Assembly: GCA_964506325.1 (NCBI GenBank)
Contig: CAZDLO010000001.1
Location: 62,001-126,000 of the forward strand
Origin: CAINVV01 sp964506325
GTDB lineage: Bacteria; Bacteroidota; Bacteroidia; Bacteroidales; Prolixibacteraceae
DNA length: 64,000 nucleotides
Reading direction: 5' to 3'
Program-made: the position numbers and the translations under genes
The notes under the pieces: model-generated
What the model saw: the letters and a program-made list of their open reading frames with translations, nothing else
What the model was told of the DNA's origin: nothing
Database searches by the model: none
Shown here: one piece after another, positions 8,455 to 17,433 of the stretch
Position numbering within the stretch: position 1 is the stretch's first letter
Layout: the number at the start of each line of letters is the position of its first letter

Positions 8455-10068
8455 TTAAAGTTCCATCAATGAAATAATCAAACTTTTCCCGGCTTTAAGT
8501 TCAATGTCGATACCCTGCAGCAATTTTTCCCCGTTATATTTCCCGGTGATTTTTTTACTGTTGGAGGTGATGAAATATTTCCTTCCCGGCGTTGCTGTAA
8601 ACCATTCGGGAAACTGGTTGATCCGGGGGTAATCAACAGGTAATCCAAGATTGGTTTTGTGACGTTGTGCATCGAAAATCAGTTTTCCGTTCCAGTCTTT
8701 GTCGGAAGTCAATACGAAGCAGGTATTCCCACCATTTCTCTCAGCACCGAGTACAACGTCCGGACGCCATGGCTGAACCGTTGCACCGCAGGTTTTCCAC
8801 AGGCTAAACATGATGGCAGTCCTGGCAAAGTTGCCGTCGCCATGCCATCCTTCAATTGTTCCATCTGCTTTTTGCATCCTGAACATTACCTCCATTTCGC
8901 TATCGATCCAGGCTTTGAGGTCTGCCACCGGTTCACGGTTGTAAAGGTTTATGCCTCCTTCGAGTGCATCTGCATAGCCGTCATGACTTTTCCCTTCCCA
9001 GGGGAAATTTCGGTATTTTTCATTCAGGTTTTTCAGCATTGACAAAAAGGCCTGGCGATAATTTTCGGTTTGATCGATAAGATAAACTGAATAAAAAGAG
9101 TCATAAATGTATCCCCAGTTATCTGAAATACCTTTATCTGCCACCTCCCCGGTTTCAGCATTCACAGCATTGTAGAACAGTCCGTCCGGGTTGCGCCCGA
9201 TTTCCAGAATCCGGTCGAGCAGGCGATGAAGAGGTTTCTCGTACAATCTCTTTTTTTCAGGGTTAACAAAATTCAGGGTTACATACAGTTCACTAAGTCC
9301 GCCGACAATTTCACACCCATGATCGCGCAACCTGAGGTATTTCAGGGTACTGAGGTCACGGCCTCCCAGCATGTAATAATCGCCGATCAGCATGGCCCAG
9401 GTAAGATATTCAGGTTTGCCTGTCATCCAGTAAGTGCGAACCAGCGTTTGAAGCATATCCCCGTTAACTTCTTCTGATTTAACCTTGTAGCTGCCCAGTT
9501 GGTCCATGTTCTTATAGACTGTATAGTATTCCGGGAGGTCACGCAGCATTTCCATCATCCTGTCTTTCCAGGGGGATTTCCCTATGTATTCGCAGAGAGG
9601 AATGATTCCGTCCTTCATATATTCGGCGGTACCGAAAATCACCGAGTTCATGTCGGGTGCCTCAGTTTTAAAACCCTTTTTCGAGAACGAATAGGTATCA
9701 GGAAGTGATTTTACCCTGGATGTCAATTTTCTTTCGGCGTTTAACATATCCAGCATTTTACCATTGTACATCCCTTTATCCAGGATATAGGAGGTCAGAA
9801 CCATAAAGGCCCAGTTATCAGCTGCCGAGTTGTGAGGCTCCCAGATATCTTTGCCTTTGTCGAAGTTGGAGGGTATCAGTCCGGATGCAGAATCGGTATG
9901 AGTCAGCCATCCGTTAACAAATCGGAGGCTTCGGATAAAACCTTCACTGGCATGTTTTCCGTTTTCGAATGCAGAATTGGCAGTATTCTGATCAATTCCC
10001 TTCTGTGCCCGTGTAGAAAAGAGTGTGAACACAAGGACCATCAGCAGTATAAATGTTCGGAGAAGCAT
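8455..10068 (-). CDS. Secreted protein of unknown function, probable alpha/alpha-toroid
   Basis: A 537-residue exported protein; the start at 10068 gives the signal peptide MLLRTFILLMVLVFTLFSTRAQ, whereas an upstream in-frame ATG at 10134 would bury it behind 22 polar residues. The body (about 30-440) is rich in paired amphipathic helices with aromatic motifs such as WEPHNSAADNWAF, DNWGYIYDSFYSVY and GYADALEGG, as in six- or seven-hairpin toroids of glycosidases and lyases. The last 100 residues look like a beta-rich capping domain. I cannot assign it to a named GH or PL family. The setting in a glycan-degradation block suggests a carbohydrate-active enzyme. Confidence 0.72.
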   Translation of the reverse strand: MLLRTFILLMVLVFTLFSTRAQKGIDQNTANSAFENGKHASEGFIRSLRFVNGWLTHTDSASGLIPSNFDKGKDIWEPHNSAADNWAFMVLTSYILDKGMYNGKMLDMLNAERKLTSRVKSLPDTYSFSKKGFKTEAPDMNSVIFGTAEYMKDGIIPLCEYIGKSPWKDRMMEMLRDLPEYYTVYKNMDQLGSYKVKSEEVNGDMLQTLVRTYWMTGKPEYLTWAMLIGDYYMLGGRDLSTLKYLRLRDHGCEIVGGLSELYVTLNFVNPEKKRLYEKPLHRLLDRILEIGRNPDGLFYNAVNAETGEVADKGISDNWGYIYDSFYSVYLIDQTENYRQAFLSMLKNLNEKYRNFPWEGKSHDGYADALEGGINLYNREPVADLKAWIDSEMEVMFRMQKADGTIEGWHGDGNFARTAIMFSLWKTCGATVQPWRPDVVLGAERNGGNTCFVLTSDKDWNGKLIFDAQRHKTNLGLPVDYPRINQFPEWFTATPGRKYFITSNSKKITGKYNGEKLLQGIDIELKAGKSLIISLMEL

Positions 10069-10185
10069 AGGCTTTGAATTTTTGGATACTGGATTTATTT
10101 CAGCTAATAATATTGCATTTTTTCTGTATGCCACGGACCAAACCAGAAAAATATATTGGCAGTCGGCCTGAATTTGGGCACCTGA

Positions 10186-11148
10186 CTAGGTGGTCTCTGT
10201 ATTCCCTTGATGCCTTCCCCGGAATCTAATCTCAATCTTTCTGAACCAGACATACAGAACTGAAAGCAGGATTCTTGGAAAAACAAGTATGGCCAGGTTG
10301 TATCCCATGGCGGCAAACAGGAGCGTATCTTCAAGAATGGAGTGTGATATGGCGATATGGTGGTTCAATAAATCTGCTTCCTCCTTTGCCAGGTGTCCCT
10401 CCTCTGATTGGCTGATCATGATGGCACCGCCATAGGAGAGGCCCAGAGTATAGGCTACCATCCAGAGAAATCCTGTTTTTGGAGGGAGACCCATGATCAG
10501 GAGAAGAGGTTTGAAGGGTTTGAGAATCCATTTGATAAGCCCGAATTCACTGAGAATCTTCTGCAGGATGAGCAGTAAATTAACGAGCACAAGAATTTTC
10601 AGGGTCGTAACAGATATTGCCCGAAGCCATTCTTTCAAAGCAGGAATGAAGTCCATGTTTTGCTGCAGGATGACTTCATGATTCCCAGCCATTTCACCAG
10701 GGAGAAATCTGTTTAATAGAAATGCCGCCAACAGACTTGCCGATAACCGGGTGAGAACCATGCGCCAGGGATTAGATCCGGTCTTCCTCTGTATGGCAGT
10801 TTCTACTATCAGTGCATGGGAGATCAGGCACATGACGGCAAGAATTGTTCCTTCGCGGTAGCCGGTTCCCAAAGTGGTCATCACAGCTATCGCCGAATAA
10901 ATATTTGTGAAAATGCTTGTTATCAAAATTATGGATGCCTCTCCGGACAACCCGATCAAACTGAACAACGGGGCTGTCCAACCGGCGACCATGTTCATCC
11001 AGCCTGAATAATCAAACAGGAAAACCCCAAAAGACACGGGAATTGTGATTTTTAGCAGCCAGAGAGCCGTTTTTGTTCCCTGGGGTAAAGCATCCTTGAC
11101 GCATTTCACCAACCTTGCCCGGATTTGCCTGTATTTAGGATTTATCAT
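10186..11148 (-). CDS. Nucleoside-recognition (Gate) domain membrane protein
   Basis: A 320-residue polytopic membrane protein with about eight hydrophobic segments and two similar halves, as in the Gate/nucleoside-recognition family (PF07670, SpmA/YjiH-like). Diagnostic stretches are WLLKITIPVSFGVF near residue 30, TNIYSAIAVMTTLG near 85, and GLSYGGAIMISQSEEGHL near 250. Family members are thought to gate or transport small molecules, but no substrate is established. It starts 6 bases after the stop codon of the 176-residue protein gene upstream, so the two are co-transcribed. Confidence 0.8.
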   Translation of the reverse strand: MINPKYRQIRARLVKCVKDALPQGTKTALWLLKITIPVSFGVFLFDYSGWMNMVAGWTAPLFSLIGLSGEASIILITSIFTNIYSAIAVMTTLGTGYREGTILAVMCLISHALIVETAIQRKTGSNPWRMVLTRLSASLLAAFLLNRFLPGEMAGNHEVILQQNMDFIPALKEWLRAISVTTLKILVLVNLLLILQKILSEFGLIKWILKPFKPLLLIMGLPPKTGFLWMVAYTLGLSYGGAIMISQSEEGHLAKEEADLLNHHIAISHSILEDTLLFAAMGYNLAILVFPRILLSVLYVWFRKIEIRFRGRHQGNTETT

Positions 11149-11154
11149 TTATTA

Positions 11155-11685
11155 TCAGGATTTTACCCCGACAAAATAGTGTTTGGTTTCAGCAAACAAG
11201 ATGTTGAAGGAAGTCAGGGAACCGTAAATGCGAGTGATATACTGTTGCATATTTATCTTTTCCTCGTCTGATAATCCGGGATGGCTGTTTATGTTTTGTT
11301 CCATAACCCTGAGCCTGTCGCGGAGCATTACAATTTTATGGAAAAAGATCTCAATTGGGATCTCTTTGGGTTTAAGACTCGCATTGGCAGGTTGCAAAAG
11401 CATGTTTCCTCCCAACCATTTATCACCCAGGGGTACTACCTCCTGCAAGGCTGCCTGTTCGTCAAGGACATAACGAATCACTTTCTCCACTTCGGGCAAG
11501 GTCAGTGAATTTTTGGGTTTTTCGGCTGGTGCATCAATTACTTCCAGGTCTTCATTTCGTTTAGTGAGTTCAATTTTGCCTCCGTGTTCGAAAAAAATTT
11601 CGTAAGAGGTAATTTTATTTTTGCTGATGATTCCCTCGCCATACCGGGGATGTTCCACACGGGTTCCGACAGCTAATTCTTCCAT
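11155..11685 (-). CDS. Small cytoplasmic protein with UvrD/PcrA-type tudor-like N-terminus
   Basis: A 176-residue soluble protein without signal peptide. The first 50 residues (VGTRVEHPRYGEGIIS ... FEHGGKIELTKR) resemble the small SH3/tudor-like domain found at the C-terminus of PcrA/UvrD helicases, which can bind RNA polymerase. The remainder is mostly helical, with the stretch EEKINMQQYITRIYGSLTSFNILFAE near the C-terminus. I do not recognise the full-length family, and no function is claimed. It lies directly upstream of, and is probably co-transcribed with, the Gate-domain membrane protein. Confidence 0.7.
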   Translation of the reverse strand: MEELAVGTRVEHPRYGEGIISKNKITSYEIFFEHGGKIELTKRNEDLEVIDAPAEKPKNSLTLPEVEKVIRYVLDEQAALQEVVPLGDKWLGGNMLLQPANASLKPKEIPIEIFFHKIVMLRDRLRVMEQNINSHPGLSDEEKINMQQYITRIYGSLTSFNILFAETKHYFVGVKS

Positions 11686-11770
11686 AAGATAAGGTTTTTT
11701 GTAAAAATAAAAGAAATTGAGAGGAATGAAAAGTTCCCCTTACTAATTTTAGGAAATAATTCAAGACCAT

Positions 11771-13594
11771 TTAATTCAAGGGTTCCAGCGTTTTTACACC
11801 GGAAACCGGGCCTGGTTTCAGCTGGTGAAGGTCAAAGAAGATAAGCTCATTTTCTCCCTTTTTGAGAAAGGGTGCCGGACAATAGAGCCTTTTCTGAGGT
11901 CCGATATTCCAGTAACGGCCAAGATTATGACCGTTTATCCAGACCAGCCCCTTCTCCCAGCCGCTGACATCCAGGTAGGTATCGCCAGTTTCGTTAAGTT
12001 GAAACTTTCCCCTGAAGAAAGATCCAGGCCTTATCGCATCAGTATTTACGAACTTCAATCCGGACAGGTATTTCTCATCGAAGGGCAGTGAGAAAATTTC
12101 CCAGTTCATCAATGTCATTCCATTGAGTGAAACCCTGTCGGTGATTCCTTTGCGGTCGATCATATATTCTGCAAAATTAATTCGCCCCATTCCCTCCACC
12201 AGGATCTCCAGTATTGGATTAGCTGATGCCGAAGTGGGTAATTCAATAATATTTTCAGCTTTGCAGCGGTCTAGTTTTCCGATGAATATTCCATCCACGA
12301 ATATTGTCGCATAATCGTGAAGGTCGGTGATCCGGAGTTTTCCTTTCTTGTGGCCGATGAGCGTTGTCCTGTAGAGTATGAATCCTTCTTTCTGACCCAG
12401 CATTTCCATAGGTTTTGGTTGCGGGGACCGGAAGGACGAAGGAAGATGATCCCAGACTGAGGCCGATTCACTTATTCTTAGGTCAGAAATCTCGATGACG
12501 GGTAGGGAAGCCGGTACCGGCGGTAATTTTTGTTTGGGAGGAAGATAGCGGCCCAGTAATTTTCTCAAAGCGTCATATTTGGGGGTGGCCTGCCCCATCT
12601 CGTTGATGGGTGAATCGTAGTCATAGCTTGTTACATCGGGCTGGTACTGGGTTGGGCTGAATGCATTGGCACCTGCCCAATAGCCAAAATTTGTCCCGCC
12701 ATGGATAACGTAGAAGTTGAAGGATTTTTTATTGTCCATGAGCCATCGAACTTCTTTCATCAGGCTCGCTGTGTCGGGTCTCTGCCATTTTTCTCCCCAA
12801 TGGGTAAGCCAGCCCGGATAGAGTTCACTGCAGAAGGAAGGTACATTGGGATTGGCTTTTGTTGCCTGGGCAAAGTGTGATTCATTGCTTCCCGGATCGA
12901 GTCCGATTGCTGCACCCGGAAGGGAGCCGGCTTCGAGCATGTAAGCTGTAGCACCATCTGAAGTATAGAACGGAACCTCAATTCCATTCCTGGTCCACAG
13001 GTCCTTTAACCACATCATATAACTTCGGTCATTTCCATAACTGCCATATTCATTCTCAACTTGTACCATCAGGATAGGGCCTCCATTGGTAACCTGGAGT
13101 TCTTTGACCTGTAAAGCAAGAGTTTTGATGTACCTTTCTGCTGCCTGTGTGTACCGCGGGTCCATACAACGCACCTTAATGTCAGGAATTGCCAGCAGGT
13201 AGGAGGGCAGTCCCCCAAAATCCCATTCAGCACAGACATAGGGTCCGGGGCGCAGAATGAGCCACATTCCTTCTTCCTGAACCATTCGGATAAACCGGGC
13301 AATATTGTGGTTGCCTGACTGGAAATCAAATACGCCTGGATCAGATTCATGGTAATTCCAGAAAATATAGGCTGCAATAGTATTGCAACCCATGGCTTTG
13401 GCCATCCTGATCCTGTGTTTCCAGTATTCAGCAGGTATTCTTGCGGGATGCATCTCCCCGGAGATGATTTGGAAGGGTTTTCCATCCAACAGGAATTCCT
13501 GCTGGTCCATTTTAAAAGAATGTATTTTTTCCTGGGAGCGGGTTGTGCCCCATGAAATCAGGAAGAGGCACACGATTAGCATTTTTGTTCTCAT
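11771..13594 (-). CDS. Glycoside hydrolase family 35 beta-galactosidase
   Basis: A 607-residue exported enzyme releasing terminal beta-galactose. The start at 13594 gives the signal peptide MRTKMLIVCLFLISWGTTRSQ; an in-frame ATG at 13624 adds ten polar residues. GH35 hallmarks are present: LLDGKPFQIISGEMHPARIP, PYVCAEWDFGGLP, the acid/base in QVENEYG (Glu182) and the nucleophile in CSELYPGW (Glu257). The C-terminal half contains jelly-roll domains ending in the conserved VWINGHNLGRYWNIGPQ. It follows the GH95-like gene by 61 bases on the same strand and probably works on galactose-bearing side chains together with the neighbouring fucosidases and the GH2 enzymes. Confidence 0.94.
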   Translation of the reverse strand: MRTKMLIVCLFLISWGTTRSQEKIHSFKMDQQEFLLDGKPFQIISGEMHPARIPAEYWKHRIRMAKAMGCNTIAAYIFWNYHESDPGVFDFQSGNHNIARFIRMVQEEGMWLILRPGPYVCAEWDFGGLPSYLLAIPDIKVRCMDPRYTQAAERYIKTLALQVKELQVTNGGPILMVQVENEYGSYGNDRSYMMWLKDLWTRNGIEVPFYTSDGATAYMLEAGSLPGAAIGLDPGSNESHFAQATKANPNVPSFCSELYPGWLTHWGEKWQRPDTASLMKEVRWLMDNKKSFNFYVIHGGTNFGYWAGANAFSPTQYQPDVTSYDYDSPINEMGQATPKYDALRKLLGRYLPPKQKLPPVPASLPVIEISDLRISESASVWDHLPSSFRSPQPKPMEMLGQKEGFILYRTTLIGHKKGKLRITDLHDYATIFVDGIFIGKLDRCKAENIIELPTSASANPILEILVEGMGRINFAEYMIDRKGITDRVSLNGMTLMNWEIFSLPFDEKYLSGLKFVNTDAIRPGSFFRGKFQLNETGDTYLDVSGWEKGLVWINGHNLGRYWNIGPQKRLYCPAPFLKKGENELIFFDLHQLKPGPVSGVKTLEPLN

Positions 13595-13655
13595 CGCCAG
13601 GTCATTAGTTTTCAGGTAGTTCATAGTTTTTCTTCTTCTGATGAATGGGTGCAGA

Positions 13656-15974
13656 TTATTTCAAGAATAATTCAGCTCTGCCATTGGCTGGAAATTTTAT
13701 GGACAGAATGCTTCCGTCTGTGGTTATTTTACCATTCCAGGAGTATTTTACACCGAAGGCTTCCTGGCCAAATGGGTTCAGGATCTTACAGTTTCCGCCC
13801 TTGTCAGATACGATTTCAACTTTGCGGATTATTCCCCTTTCCTGACTGGCAGAAACGAGAAATGCTCCCTGGCACCTCAGGGAAGTAAAACTTACATCTT
13901 TCCATACGGCCGGTATGGCGGGGAACAACCGGATGGTCCCGGTATGACTTTGGATAAGCATCTCCTGAACTGCAGCTGCAAAGGCAAAATTTCCTTCCAG
14001 GGTAAAAGGCCGGTATTTAAACTTGGAGAAACCTTTGTTATACTGTTCCCCGTTGACATGAAAGCTGTTGGGAAGGCAGAAATTTTCGGAGAAGATGCGT
14101 AGGGTTTCCGCTGCTTTTTCTCCCATCATTGCGCGTGCATAAAGATTTCCCATCCAGCTGTAGGAATATCCGCACCACCAGTCCGGACCTGTTGTCTCCA
14201 AATTTTTCAAGGTTTCCAGGATTATCTTCTGGTCCTTGTCCCCATTGGACCAATCTATGATCCCCAGCGGATGCCATCCGACAAGGTGAGAAAAATGGCG
14301 GTGTGATTCGGAATAGGGATGATTGGGAGCGAAAGCCAGTCCGCCAGCCTGATCCAGTGCAAATTCGGGCCACTCTTTCAGTTTTGTTCTCCATTTTGAA
14401 GCCTCCTCCTTCCTTCCAAGCTTGTCAGCGAGTTCAGCTGCTTTCTCAAAAGTCCACCGGATAAAGGCAAGATCATAATTTGTTGTTTCTGAAAACCAGG
14501 CATTGATTGAATTGTCGTGAATTTCGGGACTTGAACTAATTGGAATTTTGCGCCATCCATTGCCTTCTTTTACGGATAATTCGTCGAGATAAACGGCTAC
14601 ATCGCTTATCCAGGGATAAGCCTTGTCACGGAGAAATTGCTCATCCTTCGTGAATACCCAGTGAAGATAAAAGTGCTGTGCCAGCCAGCACCCGACGGTA
14701 GGTCCGAAGGAATACTGGATCCATCCCCCCATAGGCTCACCGGTCAAAGTAGTTACCCCGGGAACATTCATTCCGGATGTTCCGAAGTAGGTTTTCGTGT
14801 ATTTTTTGAAAGTCTCCCTGTTGCTCCAAAGCCAGTTCAGGAATCCTTCCCCCAGATCGGTGTGATTGGAGGAGTAGGCAGGCCAATAACTTAGCTGTGT
14901 GTTGAGATCATGGTGGAAATCGCCTTTCCAGGGAGGTAATTTCCCGTTGTCGGCAGTCCAGACGGCTTGCAGGGAGATTGGAGGTGCGTCTGGACGGGCA
15001 GCCGAACCGAATTTATACTGTTCGAGAAACCATTGTTTTTCAAGAACCTGATCAGGTAAAGTGATGGATGATTTTCCCCAGAAATCCTTCCACCACGCTG
15101 AGTGATGATAAAGGTCTTTTTCAAAGTCAGAATTATGGATTTGACCGGATACCAGTTCGCCGGCAGTTTTTTGACCGGCTTTATCCGCGAAGGAGGAAGA
15201 GATACTCCAGTTACCGGTTAGCATGCTCCCGGAATATTTCCATGAAACCGCCACTTCATATTCAAAGCCATTCCAACCTTTTTGCCTGTAAATCAATCCG
15301 GATGGCACATTTACTACCTTACCCTGATCATACCCCAGTCTTTGCAGGTCTTGCCCGGTTACAGGATTTTCACTGTCCGATTTTTCCTCTTTCCTGTATT
15401 GCGGTGGAACAAGAACCGGAACAAATTCAGCATTGACCTTTTCGAACCGGAACCATCCTGCAGATCCGGATGCATCCACGAAAGTCCTGAGCCGGGTTCC
15501 ATTTTTCCATTTTACTTCACAAAGTGCATTCTCCAGGGTTAACCGGACGAGGTCTACCTCACCAAAATTCCCGGTGTCAAATTCGAGCGCAGCACCCGGG
15601 ATTTTGGATGGTGCCGGAAGTTGGTCATAGGGTTGGTCAAACATCTGCTGAACAGTTTTGTAATTATTGCTTTTTACCTGTTCCTGCACCCATTTATAGC
15701 TGAATTCCGGTTTGCTGAGGTTTTCCATCGGGCGCAAATCCCACAGGTCGGCACGATCCAGTGAAAACCTGAGATGATCTCCCTTCTGCCAGACCAAGGC
15801 TCCAAGCATACCATTGCCGAGTGGAATTGCTTCATCCCAGGAAGAAGCCAGTTTTGAAAACTGCAGGTCGTGTGTCCCTGTATTTGATTGGGGCCCATCG
15901 GATACCGGTTCAATACTGCGGGTTGTAAGAGAGGAAAAGATTAAAATCAGGAACAGGAGAAGTTGTTGTAACAT
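13656..15974 (-). CDS. GH95-like glycoside hydrolase (putative alpha-L-fucosidase/galactosidase)
   Basis: A 772-residue exported protein. The N-terminal beta-supersandwich opens with WDEAIPLGNGMLGALVW and FSLDRADLWDLR, typical of GH95 and its relatives; the (alpha/alpha)6 barrel spans about 290-680. The barrel carries HHDLNTQLSYWPAYSSN (355-370), SSPEIHDN with candidate acid Glu484, and SHRHFSHLVGWHP. Canonical GH95 fucosidases have Asn-x-Asn before the aromatic YW pair; here the first Asn is Asp356, with Asn358 retained, so the enzyme may have shifted specificity. The neighbours GH35 and GH29 fit removal of galactose/fucose decorations. The family-level call is firm, the exact sugar is uncertain. 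Confidence 0.82.
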   Translation of the reverse strand: MLQQLLLFLILIFSSLTTRSIEPVSDGPQSNTGTHDLQFSKLASSWDEAIPLGNGMLGALVWQKGDHLRFSLDRADLWDLRPMENLSKPEFSYKWVQEQVKSNNYKTVQQMFDQPYDQLPAPSKIPGAALEFDTGNFGEVDLVRLTLENALCEVKWKNGTRLRTFVDASGSAGWFRFEKVNAEFVPVLVPPQYRKEEKSDSENPVTGQDLQRLGYDQGKVVNVPSGLIYRQKGWNGFEYEVAVSWKYSGSMLTGNWSISSSFADKAGQKTAGELVSGQIHNSDFEKDLYHHSAWWKDFWGKSSITLPDQVLEKQWFLEQYKFGSAARPDAPPISLQAVWTADNGKLPPWKGDFHHDLNTQLSYWPAYSSNHTDLGEGFLNWLWSNRETFKKYTKTYFGTSGMNVPGVTTLTGEPMGGWIQYSFGPTVGCWLAQHFYLHWVFTKDEQFLRDKAYPWISDVAVYLDELSVKEGNGWRKIPISSSPEIHDNSINAWFSETTNYDLAFIRWTFEKAAELADKLGRKEEASKWRTKLKEWPEFALDQAGGLAFAPNHPYSESHRHFSHLVGWHPLGIIDWSNGDKDQKIILETLKNLETTGPDWWCGYSYSWMGNLYARAMMGEKAAETLRIFSENFCLPNSFHVNGEQYNKGFSKFKYRPFTLEGNFAFAAAVQEMLIQSHTGTIRLFPAIPAVWKDVSFTSLRCQGAFLVSASQERGIIRKVEIVSDKGGNCKILNPFGQEAFGVKYSWNGKITTDGSILSIKFPANGRAELFLK

Positions 15975-16120
15975 ATGTCCTTATCTAAGAAATATGATAA
16001 TTTGAATTTATCTCAGGGGCAATTGCCTGACGACAGATAATCTTTCAGGACTAATTGCAAAATAATTCGCTAAAAACCGGAATACTTTTATCCTTCAATA
16101 ATTTTTCCGGAAATCCAATT

Positions 16121-17350
16121 TCAGTTTTTCAATTCATATACCATCAGGGCCTCGTTGTGCCTGATATAGAGTTTTTTGCCGGCAATAACGGGATGTGCCC
16201 AATGTTCTGCAGTGCCCATTGGTACTTTAAACCTGCTGATAATTATAAACAGTTCAGGATCTGCTTCGACCAATGCCATTTCTCCATCCTTTTCAGCATA
16301 ACAATAGAAATTTTCATTGGCATAAATCACGGGTCCTCCTCCCAATCCTTTTGCAATGTATTTGGTGACCCCGGTTTCGAAATCAATGCAAAACCACTTG
16401 GGCTGCAGGTAGGCTGAACCATAGATATACCCATCCTTCAGAATAAGTCCGCCCATCAGGTTGATAAGTTCCTTGTTCCTCCATAAAATGTCCGCTTTTT
16501 TACCATCCGGTGAGAGCTGAAGCACTACCAGTCCGGAACTATCTTTGCGTGATGCACTGGAAATTATAATTTTCCCCCTGGCATAAAGCGGCGTATTGGC
16601 GTGAATCTTATTGTCCTGAAACTGGTGGATCCGCCAATACATTTCCCCGGTATCTGCATTCAACCCAATAATAGAGGTAGCGGTCAGATTGACAAGCAAA
16701 CGGTTGCCGTTGTGGTTTACAAGGATGGGGGATGAGTACGTCGCCTGTTCCCCGTATCCTGGGCTTGCCCAGATTTTTTTGCCGTTGAAACGGTTCAGGG
16801 CCACTATGTTGTTGGTTTTTCCTCCGGGAGTACAGTACAGTACATCGCCATCAATCAGCAAGGATTCGGAATATCCAAACTGTACGGCATCGGCCTGCAT
16901 ATCCCTGAAAAAATCCATTTCCCAGACCTTATCCCCATTCTGGGCATTCAGGCAGTGGACCTTTCCGTTTCCATTCTCAAAATATACCAGGTCTCCTACA
17001 ACGGTTGGAGTTGAGCGCGCTCCCGGGAAAATACCTACCCAGTCTTTCCCGTAATTTTTCTTCCAAAGCAATTTGCCTTTTGTATCAAATGCGAAAAGAA
17101 ATCCTTCTGCCGTCAGGGTGTCCGGAATGCCGGTGACAAATACTTTTTCATTACTGACGGCAACGCTTCCCTGTCCTGTTCCAAGCCCTTCGTAAGACCA
17201 AAGTAATTCAGGGCCTGCTGATGGCCACTCCTTCAGCAAGTTTGTTTCAGGATAAATCCCGTCACGGTTGGGGCCACGCCATTGAGATTGGGCGGATACC
17301 GAGGCTATCGTCAGAAAACCGGCAAGAAAGAGTAATAATTTAGGATTCAT
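16121..17350 (-). CDS. Secreted PQQ-type beta-propeller protein (second copy)
   Basis: A 409-residue exported protein with signal peptide MNPKLLLFLAGFLTIASVSA and the same class signature as the protein at 3453-4799: QWRGPNRDGIY at the mature N-terminus, then propeller repeats such as FAFDTKGKLLWKK, HCLNAQNGDKVWEM and IGLNADTGEMYWR. It belongs to the PQQ-like/BamB-like propeller superfamily. Neither a heme motif nor a catalytic centre is visible. It lies between the CE7 esterase and the GH95-like gene on the same strand, which ties the class to glycan use in this organism, but whether it is an enzyme, a scaffold or a redox protein is not known. Confidence 0.82.
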   Translation of the reverse strand: MNPKLLLFLAGFLTIASVSAQSQWRGPNRDGIYPETNLLKEWPSAGPELLWSYEGLGTGQGSVAVSNEKVFVTGIPDTLTAEGFLFAFDTKGKLLWKKNYGKDWVGIFPGARSTPTVVGDLVYFENGNGKVHCLNAQNGDKVWEMDFFRDMQADAVQFGYSESLLIDGDVLYCTPGGKTNNIVALNRFNGKKIWASPGYGEQATYSSPILVNHNGNRLLVNLTATSIIGLNADTGEMYWRIHQFQDNKIHANTPLYARGKIIISSASRKDSSGLVVLQLSPDGKKADILWRNKELINLMGGLILKDGYIYGSAYLQPKWFCIDFETGVTKYIAKGLGGGPVIYANENFYCYAEKDGEMALVEADPELFIIISRFKVPMGTAEHWAHPVIAGKKLYIRHNEALMVYELKN

Positions 17351-17433
17351 GGATTACATTTTTAGGAATTGTCAGAAATCACTCCCGCAAATTTTCGTTT
17401 GAGGTGATAGTTTCCCAACTGGTTTCCATTTTT

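Noticed and set aside
3453..17350. PQQ-dependent alcohol dehydrogenases
   Set aside because: Both propeller proteins lack the CxxCH heme motif and the length of quinohemoprotein dehydrogenases; only the propeller superfamily is supported.
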